Source of the DNA: Umezawaea beigongshangensis
GTDB lineage: Bacteria; Actinomycetota; Actinomycetes; Mycobacteriales; Pseudonocardiaceae
Direction: 5' to 3'
Assembly: GCF_016464305.1 (NCBI RefSeq)
Contig: NZ_JAEIOJ010000001.1
Span: forward strand, 518,685 to 582,684
Length of the DNA: 64,000 bases
Below are positions 20,626 through 29,612 of this stretch, one piece after another (the first letter of the stretch is position 1; the number at the start of each line of letters is the position of its first letter). Made by a program: the position numbers and the translations under genes. Below the pieces are notes generated by a model. That model was not told the DNA's origin, did not search any database, and worked only from the letters and a program-made list of their open reading frames with translations.

Positions 20626-21495
20626 TCATCGTCCAACCTCGACCCCCGTCGAGGTCAAGCGGTGCGCCGGTGTGCTCGCACACGCCGAGGTGATCCGCTC
20701 GGCCTCGCGCTGCGCCAGCGCGGCGAGCGTGCGCCGGTCGGTGGCGCGGCCGGGCGCGATCTCGTCCAGGACGTGCACCTCGACGACGAGCCCGCGGGCG
20801 CGCAGGACGCGACGCAGGGAGTCGACCAGGGTGTCCGCCCCGACGAACGCGGGCAGCGTCGTGGACGAGCCGTCGGCCAGGACGTAGCGCAGGACGACGG
20901 GCCGCACGGGCACGCCCGCGTCGAGCGCGGCCTGGAACAGCGCGGGCCGGTAGCGGCCGGAGGCGAGACCGCACCACGTGGTCCCCTCGGCGTGGACGCC
21001 GACCGCCGCGCCGTCGCGCAGCACGCCGGTCAGCTCCGCCACGGTGCCCGGCAGCAGCGACAGGCGCTCCCGGTCGAGGTAGACCGTGCGGGCCGCCGTG
21101 GCGACGGGGCCGAGCAGCGGCCAGTCGCGGATGTCTCGCTTGGCGACCAGCCTGATCGGCTGCACGGCGTCGATCGCCAGTTCGTCCAGCCAGGACACGT
21201 GGTTGCTGACGACGAGGACACCGCGTCCGGCCGTGCCCTGGAAGCGGGCGGGGCCGTGCACCCTCAGCCGCACGCCGAACGCGCGCAGCAGCGCGCGGAA
21301 CCAGCCGCGCACCAGCGCCTCGCGGGAACGGCCGCGCAGCAGGGCGATCCCGAGCAGGACGCCGACGCCCGCGAGGAGCACCGTCAGCGCGAGGAGGGTG
21401 CGCAGCGCCGCCAGCGGAGCGGACGCGCGCGGCCCGGACGTGTCGACGCAGCCGGTGCCGCACGGCGACTGCGGCATCCACGCGTGCGCGCTCAC
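20626..21495 (-). CDS. Lysophospholipid acyltransferase (PlsC/OlsA-like)
   Basis: 289 residues. A membrane helix (LRTLLALTVLLAGVGVLLGIALL, about residues 27-49) precedes the acyltransferase domain. The catalytic HX4D motif is SNHVSWLDE, and the acceptor-binding block is HAEGTTWCG (EGT) with PVRPVVLRY after it. It uses acyl-CoA or acyl-ACP to acylate a lysolipid. Its GTG overlaps the stop of the preceding GNAT gene (GTGA). The pair matches Rv3027c-Rv3026c. Coupled to an OlsB-type N-acyltransferase, it may act as OlsA in ornithine-lipid synthesis, or simply as a phosphatidate-forming acyltransferase. Confidence 0.85.
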   Translation of the reverse strand: MSAHAWMPQSPCGTGCVDTSGPRASAPLAALRTLLALTVLLAGVGVLLGIALLRGRSREALVRGWFRALLRAFGVRLRVHGPARFQGTAGRGVLVVSNHVSWLDELAIDAVQPIRLVAKRDIRDWPLLGPVATAARTVYLDRERLSLLPGTVAELTGVLRDGAAVGVHAEGTTWCGLASGRYRPALFQAALDAGVPVRPVVLRYVLADGSSTTLPAFVGADTLVDSLRRVLRARGLVVEVHVLDEIAPGRATDRRTLAALAQREAERITSACASTPAHRLTSTGVEVGR

Positions 21496-22274
21496 GCCGC
21501 TTCCCCGAGGAAGTGCCGCAGGTAGCGCTGGTCCATGAGCGCGGGGCGCATCAGGATCAGCAGGTCGGCCACGTCGAAGTCCGGGTCGTGCGCGGGCGGG
21601 CCGCACACCTGCGCGCCGAGGCGCAGGTAGCCCTTGAGCAGCGGGGGCACCGCGGTCCGGGCCGGCCGGGCGGTGGAGCTGTGGTCCCACGGGAGGTGCG
21701 GCCGGACGTGGTGCTCGGCGGGCGCGTGGTGCTTCGCGCGCACGAGGTCCCAGACCCCGGCGGCGAGGGCGCCACCGTCCGCGAGGGGCACGGAGGCACA
21801 GCCCATCAGCCAGGTGTGGCCGGACAGCAGCACGTACCGGACGATCCCGGCCCACACGAGTCCGACGACGGCGCCGTTGCGGTGGTCGGGGTGGACGCAG
21901 GAGCGGCCGGTCTCGACCAGCGAGGAGCGGATCGGGTCGAGGGCGGACAGGTCGAACTCGGTCTCGGCGTAGTAGCCGCCCGCCTCCCGCGCGCGGTCGG
22001 GCGGCAGCATCCGGTAGCTGCCGACGATCTCTCCCGTCCGGTCCTCGCGGACGAGGAGGTGGTCGCAGAACTCGTCGAAGCGGTCGACGTCGAGTCCGGG
22101 CGCGGTGGACTGGAGGGTGGCGCCCATCTCCTGCGCGAAGACCCGGTGGCGCAGGCGCTGGGAGGCGACGACCTCCTCGCCCTCCCTGGCGACGAGAAGC
22201 GAGTAGCGCGGTGCGGCGTCGAGGACGTCCACGCCACCGCGAGCGGTGCTGATGAGCAGGTCGGGCTGCGTCAT
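21492..22274 (-). CDS. OlsB-type GNAT acyltransferase
   Basis: 260 residues of the Acetyltransf_5 (hemolysin/OlsB) group. [20 protein letters not shown] and [12 protein letters not shown] are the family start, then [10 protein letters not shown], and the acyl-thioester site around [27 protein letters not shown]. Proteins of this group transfer a 3-hydroxyacyl chain from ACP to the amino group of ornithine (OlsB) or act on other amines. First gene of an operon with the PlsC-like gene, with stop/start overlap. It lies downstream of the etfA terminator. Confidence 0.8.
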   Translation of the reverse strand: MTQPDLLISTARGGVDVLDAAPRYSLLVAREGEEVVASQRLRHRVFAQEMGATLQSTAPGLDVDRFDEFCDHLLVREDRTGEIVGSYRMLPPDRAREAGGYYAETEFDLSALDPIRSSLVETGRSCVHPDHRNGAVVGLVWAGIVRYVLLSGHTWLMGCASVPLADGGALAAGVWDLVRAKHHAPAEHHVRPHLPWDHSSTARPARTAVPPLLKGYLRLGAQVCGPPAHDPDFDVADLLILMRPALMDQRYLRHFLGEAA

Positions 22275-22374
22275 GCCTCAAGGTCTACGCGGGCGATCGC
22301 AACGCGCGGCAGGTCGAGCCGATGACGCGTCGGGGGTTGCTGGATGAAGCCGAGGTGCTCGATCTCCGCGCAGA

Positions 22375-22412
22375 GCGGCGGGGGCGTCCCGTGTCCGGAA
22401 CGCCCCCGCCGC
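22375..22412 (-). terminator. Terminator after etfA
   Basis: 13-bp perfect inverted repeat GCGGCGGGGGCGT / ACGCCCCCGCCGC with a 12-nt loop, starting 11 nt after the etfA stop codon. Confidence 0.8.
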
Positions 22413-22422
22413 GTGCACGTGC

Positions 22423-23382
22423 TCAGCCCTTGCGCTTGCCGACTTCCTCGGTGAGCTGCGGGGCCACCGCGAACAGGTCGCCCACGACGCCGAAGTCGGC
22501 GATCTCGAAGATCGGCGCCTCCGGGTCCTTGTTCACCGCGACGATCGTCTTCGACGTCTGCATGCCGGCGCGGTGCTGGATCGCGCCGGAGATGCCCAGC
22601 GCGATGTAGAGCTGCGGGGACACCGTCTTGCCGGTCTGCCCGACCTGGAACTGGTTCGGGTAGTAGCCGGAGTCGACGGCGGCGCGAGAGGCGCCGACAG
22701 CGGCGCCCAGGCTGTCCGCGAGCTTCTCCACCACGTCGAACTTCTCGGCGCTGCCGACACCGCGGCCACCGGAGACGACGACCTTCGCCTCGGTCAGCTC
22801 GGGACGGTCGCCACCCGCGGCGGTCTCGCGACCGGTGATCCGGGTGGCCTTGGCGGCGTCGGTGGCGGGCAGGTCGACGGTCTCGTCGGACGCGGCGCCG
22901 GCCGACTCCTCCGGCTCGATCGAGCCGGGCCGGACGGTGATGATCGGCGTGCCGGTGGCCACCTTGGCCTTGACCGCGTACGCGCCGCCGAACACGGACT
23001 GGGTGCCGACGCCGTCGGCGTCGACGTCCACGACCTCCGCGAGCAGGCCGGAGCCGGTGCGGATGGCGAGGCGACCAGCGGCCTCCTTGCCGTCCACGCT
23101 GGCGGCCAGCAGCACCGCGGCGGGCCGGACCTTCTCGACGAGCAGCGCGAGCGCGTCGACCTGCGGGGTCACCAGGAGGGTGTCGGCGTCGCCGGACTCG
23201 GCGGCGTAGACCTTCGTGGCGCCGTAGCGGGCCAGCGCGTCCTTCGCCGTGGCGGCGGTGCCGGGAGCGCCGACCACCACGGCCGACGGCTCGCCGATGC
23301 GCCGCGCGGCGGTCAGCAGCTCGAACGTGACCTTCTTGACGTCGCCGTCGACGTGATCGACGAGGACCAGGACCTCGGACAT
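22423..23382 (-). CDS. etfA: Electron transfer flavoprotein alpha subunit
   Basis: 319 residues (fixB type). With EtfB it binds FAD and AMP and carries electrons from acyl-CoA and other dehydrogenases to the quinone pool. The C-terminal FAD domain is clear: [42 protein letters not shown] and [25 protein letters not shown]. Ribosome site GAGGAGG about 10 nt before ATG. It follows etfB by 19 nt; the pair equals Rv3028c-Rv3029c. Confidence 0.97.
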   Translation of the reverse strand: MSEVLVLVDHVDGDVKKVTFELLTAARRIGEPSAVVVGAPGTAATAKDALARYGATKVYAAESGDADTLLVTPQVDALALLVEKVRPAAVLLAASVDGKEAAGRLAIRTGSGLLAEVVDVDADGVGTQSVFGGAYAVKAKVATGTPIITVRPGSIEPEESAGAASDETVDLPATDAAKATRITGRETAAGGDRPELTEAKVVVSGGRGVGSAEKFDVVEKLADSLGAAVGASRAAVDSGYYPNQFQVGQTGKTVSPQLYIALGISGAIQHRAGMQTSKTIVAVNKDPEAPIFEIADFGVVGDLFAVAPQLTEEVGKRKG

Positions 23383-23401
23383 GCGGTTCTTCCTCCTCGT
23401 C

Positions 23402-24184
23402 TCAGATGAGCTTCTGGCCGACCAGGAACTCGGCGACCTTCGTGCCACCGGTCCCGTCGTCCTCGACGCGCTGACCGGCGGTCCGCGGCGGCTTGGGAGC
23501 CGCCTCCAGGACCGTGGTCGTGGCGTTGGCGAGGCCGACCTCGCTCGCGTCGATGCCCGCGTCGGCGATCGTCAGCGTGCTGACGGGCTTCTTCTTGGCG
23601 GCCATGATGCCCTTGAAGGACGGGTACCGCGGCTCGTTGATCTTCTCGTTGACGCTGACCACGGCCGGGAGGCTCGCCTCCAGGTTCGCGATGCCCGTGT
23701 CGGTCTCGCGCTCGGCGCGGACGGTCGTGCCGTCCACCTCCAGCTTGCGGACCTGGGTGAGCTGCGCCCAGCCGAGGATCTCGGCGATCATGGCGGGCAC
23801 GGCGCCCGCGCGGCCGTCGGTGGACTCGTTGCCCGCGATCACGAGCTCGGCGCCCTCGACGGTGCCGACCAGCGTGGCGAGCACCTTGGCGGTCTGCACC
23901 GCGCAGGAGCCGTGCAGCGCCGGGTCGGACAGGTGGACGGCCTTGTCGGCGCCCATGGACAGCGCCTTGCGGATCGCGTCGGTCGCGCGGTCGGGCCCCA
24001 TGGTGATCACGGTGACCTCACCGCCCTGCGCTTCCTTGATCAGCAGCGCTTCTTCCACGGCGCGCTCGTTGATCTCGTCGAGCACGGCGTCCGCGGAATC
24101 GCGGTCGAGGGTGTGGTCGGCGTCGGTGAGCTTGCGCTCGGACCAGGTGTCAGGCACCTGCTTGACCAGGACGACAATGTTCAT
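23402..24184 (-). CDS. etfB: Electron transfer flavoprotein beta subunit
   Basis: 260 residues (fixA type). MNIVVLVKQVPDTWSERKL and the EtfB signature VVSVNEKINEPRYPSFKGIMAAKKKP are diagnostic; the AMP-binding region is around ALLIKEAQGGEVTVITMGPDRA. It forms the ETF heterodimer with EtfA. GAGG lies before the ATG. A promoter with an embedded palindrome lies about 135 nt upstream, suggesting control together with fatty-acid catabolism. Confidence 0.97.
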   Translation of the reverse strand: MNIVVLVKQVPDTWSERKLTDADHTLDRDSADAVLDEINERAVEEALLIKEAQGGEVTVITMGPDRATDAIRKALSMGADKAVHLSDPALHGSCAVQTAKVLATLVGTVEGAELVIAGNESTDGRAGAVPAMIAEILGWAQLTQVRKLEVDGTTVRAERETDTGIANLEASLPAVVSVNEKINEPRYPSFKGIMAAKKKPVSTLTIADAGIDASEVGLANATTTVLEAAPKPPRTAGQRVEDDGTGGTKVAEFLVGQKLI

Positions 24185-24315
24185 AGGTCCTCTTCGACCT
24201 CCTGCGGACGGGCGGCGACGCGACGGAGCGGCCATGTCGAGGACACCCCGGCCGCCGGATGTTCGTGACCCTGCCACGTCGTCGCCGCAGTGGCGTGGCG
24301 GGGTCGGCCACGTCC

Positions 24316-24343
24316 ATGTTACCGGCCAGTAGTAGCGCGGCAA
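24316..24343 (-). promoter_or_regulatory. etfB promoter with operator in the spacer
   Basis: Minus strand: TTGCCG, 16-nt spacer, TAACAT. The spacer and -10 together read CTACTGGCCGGTAACAT. The palindromic core nTACnGGCCnGTAn resembles TetR-type sites. A 13/17 match occurs at the echA promoter (37548-37564). Confidence 0.55.
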
Positions 24344-24443
24344 GCACGGGCGAGCGCACGGAGCGCGTGATGGTGCTCACCGTGCGGCGCACGACGCGCG
24401 TCCTGGCCGGACCGCGGCCCGGCGACGGCTAGGGTCCCCGCGC

Positions 24444-25286
24444 ATGTACCGGCGAGTGGCAGTCGTGACGGACTCGACGGCGTGCCTGCCGTCGCAGCTC
24501 GCGAACCAGCTCGACATCGAGGTCGTGCCGATCCAGGTCCAGATCGGACGGCGCAGGGACGACGAGGTGCGCATCCCCGCCCCCGAGGTGGTCTCCGCGA
24601 TGCGCGACCACCAGGACGTGAGCACGTCGGCCCCGGACCCCGGCACGTTCCACCGCCGGTACGCCGAGCTGGAGGGGCGGGGCGTGCAGGCCGTGGTGTC
24701 GCTGCACCTGTCCGCGAGGCAGTCCGCGACCTTCGAGTTCGCCTGCCGCGCGGCGGGGCACGTGAACGTCCCCGTGCACGTGATCGACACCAGGACCACC
24801 GGGATGAGCCTGGGCTACGCCGTCGTGGAGGCGGCCAGGGCGGCGCAGGCCGGTGGTGACGTCTCCCGCGTGCTGGCCGCGGCTCAGCACCGGCTGCACC
24901 GCAGCACCGAGCTGATCTACGTCGACACGCTGGAGTTCCTGCGCAGGGGCGGCCGGATCGGCACCGCGGCGGCCGTGATCGGCACCGCGCTGTCGCTCAA
25001 ACCGCTGCTCACGATGACCGACGGGCAGATCGCGCCCCTCGACCGCGTCATCGGCGCCGACCGGGCGATGCGCAAGATGACGGAACTGGCGGTCGGCCGC
25101 GCCGGGACGGAGCAGGTGGACGTCGCGGTGGAGCACTTCGGCGCGGCGGAGAAGGCGGACGAGCTCATGCGCCTGCTGCGCAACCGCATCCCCGGCATGA
25201 GGCAGTTCGTGGTCACCGAGGTCAGCTCCGCCATCGGCGCGCACGTGGGCCCCGGCGCGGTGGGCATCACCGTGTCCCCCCTCTAG
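24444..25286 (+). CDS. DegV family fatty-acid-binding protein
   Basis: 280 residues. RRVAVVTDSTACLP is the DegV start; SLHLSARQSATFEFACR and the TRTTGMSLGYAV ligand-loop region follow, then TLEFLRRGGRIG and AHVGPGAVGI at the end. DegV/FakB proteins bind a fatty acid and present it to a fatty-acid kinase. No FakA kinase is seen here, so the role in this organism is open. It is divergent from etfBA across a region with the etfB promoter. Confidence 0.9.
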   Translation: MYRRVAVVTDSTACLPSQLANQLDIEVVPIQVQIGRRRDDEVRIPAPEVVSAMRDHQDVSTSAPDPGTFHRRYAELEGRGVQAVVSLHLSARQSATFEFACRAAGHVNVPVHVIDTRTTGMSLGYAVVEAARAAQAGGDVSRVLAAAQHRLHRSTELIYVDTLEFLRRGGRIGTAAAVIGTALSLKPLLTMTDGQIAPLDRVIGADRAMRKMTELAVGRAGTEQVDVAVEHFGAAEKADELMRLLRNRIPGMRQFVVTEVSSAIGAHVGPGAVGITVSPL

Positions 25287-25394
25287 CAGGTCGTTCCGGC
25301 AGGGGGCCGTTCCGGCAGGAACCACCGGCGAGGTTTGCGCGTTGTCCTGTTCGGGTATCTGAAAAGGGACGAACCCGACGACGCTGGAGGGCTC

Positions 25395-25538
25395 ATGGCC
25401 TCGCTGTTCAGCAAGATCACGAACTTCACGCGCAGCCCGCAGGGACGTCGCGTCACCGAGCAGGTGAAGCAGATGGCCAGGGACCCGCGCAAGCGCCAGC
25501 AGGCGCAGGAGATGATGCGCAAGTTCAAGAAGCGCTGA
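25395..25538 (+). CDS. 47-residue highly basic protein
   Basis: MASLFSKITNFTRSPQ, then R/K/Q-rich helix (RRVTEQVKQMARDPRKRQQ...MMRKFKKR). ATG 25395 chosen because GGAGGG lies 4 nt upstream; the in-frame ATG further upstream has no ribosome site. Nearly a third of residues are Lys or Arg. A nucleic-acid-associated or membrane-surface peptide is plausible, but no function is recognised. Two copies of CGTTCCGGCAGG lie upstream (25289-25318). It converges with the next gene at 4 nt. Confidence 0.7.
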   Translation: MASLFSKITNFTRSPQGRRVTEQVKQMARDPRKRQQAQEMMRKFKKR

Positions 25539-25542
25539 CGTC

Positions 25543-25947
25543 CTAGCGCTTCTTCCGGTGGCGCGGAGCCTCGACCGTGTCGAGGCGCCGCCGCCCGAAG
25601 TCGCTCACGTCCGCCTCGTTCAGCGAGTCGTCCGCCGCCGCAGTCGGCAGCACCAGACGCAGCTGAGCCGGGGCGGACGTCGTGCTGTCCGGGCCGGGGT
25701 CGAGAGCGGGGATCACGCCCACGACGGGGTTGCGGTGCACGCCGCCCCCGGCGGGCCCGCCCGGCCGCCGCGGCTCGATCACCGCCTCCTGCTGCGGTAC
25801 CGGGACGTCGACGGGCTCCACGACCACGGCGCTCCCGCGCGAGAGCGGCACGTCGGTCCGCGAGTGCGTCACCACCATCGTCAGCAGCACTCCCACCAGG
25901 AACGACAGCACGCACAGCGCGAACACCGCGAGGACGACCGTCACCAC
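25543..25947 (-). CDS. Single-pass membrane protein, unknown
   Basis: 134 residues. GTG 25947 is preceded by GGAGGAG 6 nt upstream. One N-terminal membrane helix (TVVLAVFALCVLSFLVGVLLTMVV) is followed by a Pro/Val/Ala-rich exposed tail and a basic end (RRRLDTVEAPRHRKKR). No catalytic motif. It lies 91 nt after the DivIVA-like gene on the same strand, so it may be co-transcribed and help at the cell envelope (inference). Confidence 0.65.
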   Translation of the reverse strand: MVTVVLAVFALCVLSFLVGVLLTMVVTHSRTDVPLSRGSAVVVEPVDVPVPQQEAVIEPRRPGGPAGGGVHRNPVVGVIPALDPGPDSTTSAPAQLRLVLPTAAADDSLNEADVSDFGRRRLDTVEAPRHRKKR

Positions 25948-26038
25948 GTGGCGCTCCTCCGGATCAGGACACCGGCCCGCGGACCGGTCGTCGGACGGAG
26001 GACCCGCGCGGGGTCCGCGACACCACCGGCACCCCGGC

Positions 26039-26950
26039 TCACCTGAGGGCCTCCTCCACGCGCTGCGCGACCGGTGTGCCGTCGCGACCGGTGCTCTGCT
26101 CGGGCACGACGACCCGCACGCGCTCGGCCGCGTCGCCGAGCACGGCCCTGGCGGAGGCGAACTCCGCGGCGACCCGCTCGCGCAGCTCGACGATCTCCTC
26201 GCAGCGCTGACGCACCTCCTCGATGCGGCGCTGCATCTCGCGGCAGACCACGTGGACGAGGAACTCCGCACGCGTCCTCGTGAGCGCCTCCTGCTCGGCG
26301 AGGTGCCGCGCCACCTCGGCCCGGCGGCTGCTCGTCGCCAGGTCGAAGTCCCGCTGGGCCGCGGCGATCCGCTCCCGCGAGTCGGCGCGCGCGCGTTCGC
26401 ACTCCTCGGCGGTGTCGCTCAGCAGCCGCTCCGCGTCGGCCCGCAGCTGCTCCTCCTGCTCCAGGCGGTGCTCCTCCAGCCAGATCTCGCGCTCGTCGAG
26501 CAGGGCGGCCCGGCGCGCGCACGCGGCGTGCAGCGCGGCGACCTCCTCCTCGGCCTCGCGGCGCAGGGCGGCCAGCTCGACGGCGGTGCGCTGCCGCAGC
26601 GCCTGCACCTCCTGCTCCGCGCGCAGGCGCAGATCGGCCGACTCGTCCTCGGCGAGCAGCAGCATCCGGTGCAGCCGCTCGGTGGCTCCGGAGGTGGTGC
26701 CCGGCGACATCTCCAGCCGCTCGATGCGCGCGCGGGCGTCCTCCAGGTCTCTCCTGGTCATCTCCAGCAGCTTGCGCAGGTCCGCGGCCTGGGCCAGCGC
26801 CTCCGCGCGGTCGGCGCTCGTGAACCTCAGCTGCTCTTCCAGGTGCTCGACGTGGTCGAGGACCTGACGGCGGTGAAAACCGCGGTAGGCCACGTCGAAG
26901 CCCGCGTGCAGCGGGACCACCTGCTGCTCTTCAGCGCCCACGCCGACCAC
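26039..26950 (-). CDS. DivIVA-like long coiled-coil protein
   Basis: 303 residues. GTG 26950 chosen because GAGG is 7 nt upstream and the DivIVA-type N-terminus follows: GFDVAYRGFHRRQVLDHVEHLEEQLR. The rest is a nearly continuous coiled coil rich in Glu, Arg and Ala (for example RRDLEDARARIERLE, ERARADSRERIAAAQRDFDLA), with VHVVCREMQRRIEEVRQRCEEIVELRERV near the end. DivIVA/Wag31/SepIVA-type proteins mark curved membrane and organise polar growth or septation in actinobacteria. Assignment rests on the N-terminal motif and architecture. Confidence 0.75.
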   Translation of the reverse strand: MVGVGAEEQQVVPLHAGFDVAYRGFHRRQVLDHVEHLEEQLRFTSADRAEALAQAADLRKLLEMTRRDLEDARARIERLEMSPGTTSGATERLHRMLLLAEDESADLRLRAEQEVQALRQRTAVELAALRREAEEEVAALHAACARRAALLDEREIWLEEHRLEQEEQLRADAERLLSDTAEECERARADSRERIAAAQRDFDLATSSRRAEVARHLAEQEALTRTRAEFLVHVVCREMQRRIEEVRQRCEEIVELRERVAAEFASARAVLGDAAERVRVVVPEQSTGRDGTPVAQRVEEALR

Positions 26951-27355
26951 CTGTTCGCCTCGGAAAAGATGTCGGCCGACCCTAACCGCACACCCCGGCG
27001 CCAAGCAGCGGAGAAAACGGGGTTTCAGCACGTCGGAGGCAGGAGCCGACACGCCCGTTTCCAGGCGAAACAACACCGATCACGGGGCGGAGGAGATCAA
27101 CAGCGCACCACCCGATCGTGTGGACGCGCACTCTTTTCACGATTGCCGGAAGAATTCCGAAAATTGTTCGGATACATCGTCCTGAACGCCGCGGGCCCGT
27201 TTCCCGGCGGCGGTTCCCACCGCGGAGGCGTCCCGTCTCCCACCAGCCCGCCGACGGTGCCGGGGGCGGACCCGACGCCTCCTCGACCTTCCCGAGCGGC
27301 TCTGCGGACACCAGAATGCTACCGACGAGTAACACTCAACTACCCTGTGCGGGTG
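26951..27355. promoter_or_regulatory. Divergent intergenic region with AT-rich patch
   Basis: 405 bp without a supportable gene. A patch at 27120-27180 is clearly AT-richer than the surroundings and contains TCCGAA-AATTG-TTCGGA (27156-27172), a perfect 6-bp inverted repeat, plus nearby GAATTC. It may be a regulator site for the DivIVA-like gene. At the right end TACCCT (27341-27346) is the -10 of the methyltransferase operon. Confidence 0.45.
27341..27346 (+). promoter_or_regulatory. -10 box of methyltransferase-GH57-GT4 operon, near-leaderless
   Basis: TACCCT lies 6 nt before an in-frame GTG (27353) and 9 nt before ATG 27356. No ribosome site is present, so translation is probably leaderless. 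Confidence 0.5.
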
Positions 27356-28102
27356 ATGGTCGAGCCGCTGCCCCTGACCGGTGAGCGCACGGTGCCGGGG
27401 ATTCCCGAGGAGAACTACTGGTTCCGCCGCCACGAAGCGGCGTACCTGGACCTGCTCGACCTCTGCACGGACGCCGTCGTGCTGGAGGCCGGCTGCGGGG
27501 AGGGCTACGGCGCCGCGCTCGTCGGACGCCGGGCCGCTCGCGTCCTCGCCCTCGACTACGACGAGGCGACCACCGCCCACGTCGGACGGGCCCACCCGGG
27601 CCTCGCCGTGCTGCGCGGCAACCTCGCCTCGCTGCCGCTGCGCGACGGCGCGGTGGACGTCGTGGTCAACCTCCAGGTCATCGAGCACCTGTGGGACCAG
27701 GAGGGCTTCCTCGCCGAGTGCGTGCGGGTGCTGCGGCCCGGTGGGACCCTGATCGTCACCACGCCCAACCGCATCACCTTCTCCCCCGGCCGCGACACGC
27801 CGCTCAACCCGTTCCACACCCGCGAGCTGGCCCCGGCCGAGCTCGACGGGCTGCTGCGCGACGCCGGGCTGCGGGTGCGGCGGCTCGCCGGGCTGCGGCA
27901 CGGGCCGCGTCTGCGCGAGCTGGACACGCGGTTCGGCGGGTCGATCATCGACGCGCAGGTGGAGGTCGTCGTCTCCGGCGACGGGCACTGGCCGGACGAC
28001 CTGCTCGACGCGGTCACCTCGGTCACCAGCGACGACTTCGAGATCACCCCCGACGACCTGGACGCGAGCCTGGACCTGATCGCCGTCGCGGTGCGCCCGT
28101 GA
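27356..28102 (+). CDS. SAM-dependent methyltransferase (Rv3030-like)
   Basis: 248 residues, class I Rossmann methyltransferase. Motif I is VLEAGCGEGYGAALV, then LALDYDEAT, VDVVVNLQVIEHLWDQEGFLAECVRVLRPGG and TTPNRITFSPG. GTG 27353 is an alternative start. It overlaps the GH57 gene (GTGA), which overlaps or abuts a GT4 gene. The trio equals Rv3030-Rv3031-Rv3032, linked to methylglucose lipopolysaccharide and alpha-glucan synthesis, so a sugar O-methyltransferase role is likely but not shown by sequence. Confidence 0.85.
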   Translation: MVEPLPLTGERTVPGIPEENYWFRRHEAAYLDLLDLCTDAVVLEAGCGEGYGAALVGRRAARVLALDYDEATTAHVGRAHPGLAVLRGNLASLPLRDGAVDVVVNLQVIEHLWDQEGFLAECVRVLRPGGTLIVTTPNRITFSPGRDTPLNPFHTRELAPAELDGLLRDAGLRVRRLAGLRHGPRLRELDTRFGGSIIDAQVEVVVSGDGHWPDDLLDAVTSVTSDDFEITPDDLDASLDLIAVAVRP

Positions 28103-29589
28103 GCGGCGAGGGCACCTTCTGCCTGGTGCTGCACAGCCACCTGCCCTGGCTCGCCCACCACGGCGCGTGGCCGGTCGGCGAGGAGTGGCTCTACCAGGCG
28201 TGGGCGCACTCCTACCTGCCCGTGGTGGACCTGCTGGAGCGCTTCGCCGCCGAGGGGCGGCGCGACGTGCTCACGCTGGGCGTCACGCCGGTGCTCGCGG
28301 CGCAGCTGGACGACCCGTACTCGCTGCGCGGCGTGCACGACTGGCTGGGCGACTGGCAGGTGCGGGCGCAGTACGCGGGCACCCGCTGGGCCGAGAAGGA
28401 CCTCTCCTCCTACGAGCACCGCAACGCCGCGCGAGCGCTGGAGCTGTTCGAGACGCGCTGGCGGCACGGCTTCTCCCCGCTGCTGCGGCGACTCGTGGAC
28501 TCGTCGGTGGTCGAACTGCTCGGCGGTCCGGCGACGCACCCGTTCCAGCCGCTGCTGGACCAGCGGGTGCGCGGGTTCGCGCTGCGCACCGGCCTCGCCG
28601 ACACCGCGCTGCGGGTCGGGTCGGCCCCGGAGGGCATCTGGGCGCCGGAGTGCGGCTACGCGCCGGGCCTGGAGCGCGACTACGCGGCGGCGGGCGTGCG
28701 GCGCTTCCTCGTGGACGGTCCCGCGCTGCGCGGCGACACGGCGAGCGCGCGGCCGGTCGGCGACTCGGACGTCCTGTGCTTCGGCCGCGACCTGGAGGTG
28801 TCCTACCGGGTGTGGTCCCCGAAGGACGGTTACCCCGGTGACGCCGCGTACCGCGACTTCCACACCCACGACCACCCCACGGGCCTCAAACCGTCGCGGG
28901 TGACCGGCAAGCAGGTCGCGCCGCAGGACAAGCGGCCCTACGAACCGGCGCTGGCCGCCGAGGCGGTGCGACGGCACGCCGCGGACTTCGTCGGCGTCGT
29001 GGTGCGACGGCTGCGGGCGCTGCGCGAGCGCGACGGCAGGCCCGGCCTGGTCGTCGCCGCCTACGACACCGAGCTGTACGGGCACTGGTGGCACGAGGGC
29101 CCGGCGTGGCTGGAGGCGGTGCTGCGCGCCCTGCCGGAGGCGGGCGTGCGGGTGACGACGCTGCGCGGGGCGGTGGAGGCCGGGCACGTCGGCGCTCCGG
29201 TGCAGCTGCCCGCGTCGTCGTGGGGCAGCGGCAAGGACTGGCGCGTGTGGGACGGCGAGCAGGTCGCCGACGTCGTGCACGCCAACGCCGCCCTGCAGCG
29301 GGACCTGCTGGCCCTGGAGCGGCCCCGGTCCGGATCGCGGGACCCGGTGCTGGACCAGTGCGTGCGGGAGGCGCTGCTCGCGCTGTCCAGCGACTGGGCG
29401 TTCATGGTCACCAAGGACTCCGCCGCGGACTACGCCCGCCACCGGGCGAAGACGCACGGCGAGCGGTTCGCCGAACTGGCCTCGCTGATCCGCTCGGGGC
29501 GGGCCGGGGCCGGACCGCGCCGAGCCGCCGAGCTGCGGGCCGACGACGGCCCGTTCGGGCACCTGGACGCCAGGGATCTCGTGTCGTGA
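28099..29589 (+). CDS. GH57 alpha-glucan branching enzyme/transferase (Rv3031-like)
   Basis: 496 residues. GH57 motifs in order: HSHLP (His12, His14), GIWAPECGY with nucleophile Glu184, and YDTELYGHWWHEG with acid/base Asp323. A C-terminal helical domain follows (SSDWAFMVTKDSAADYARHRAKTH). GH57 branching enzymes cut alpha-1,4 and form alpha-1,6 links; the Rv3031 type acts in methylglucose lipopolysaccharide assembly. Start GTG in GTGA overlap with the methyltransferase stop. Confidence 0.92.
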   Translation: MSGEGTFCLVLHSHLPWLAHHGAWPVGEEWLYQAWAHSYLPVVDLLERFAAEGRRDVLTLGVTPVLAAQLDDPYSLRGVHDWLGDWQVRAQYAGTRWAEKDLSSYEHRNAARALELFETRWRHGFSPLLRRLVDSSVVELLGGPATHPFQPLLDQRVRGFALRTGLADTALRVGSAPEGIWAPECGYAPGLERDYAAAGVRRFLVDGPALRGDTASARPVGDSDVLCFGRDLEVSYRVWSPKDGYPGDAAYRDFHTHDHPTGLKPSRVTGKQVAPQDKRPYEPALAAEAVRRHAADFVGVVVRRLRALRERDGRPGLVVAAYDTELYGHWWHEGPAWLEAVLRALPEAGVRVTTLRGAVEAGHVGAPVQLPASSWGSGKDWRVWDGEQVADVVHANAALQRDLLALERPRSGSRDPVLDQCVREALLALSSDWAFMVTKDSAADYARHRAKTHGERFAELASLIRSGRAGAGPRRAAELRADDGPFGHLDARDLVS

Positions 29590-29612
29590 CGACGAGAAGA
29601 CGGGGATGCGCC

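Noticed and set aside
25682-27355. In-frame extension upstream of the Rv3030-like methyltransferase
   Set aside because: The extension runs antisense through the DivIVA-like gene and has low-complexity sequence; the family begins at 27356 and a -10 box lies directly before it.
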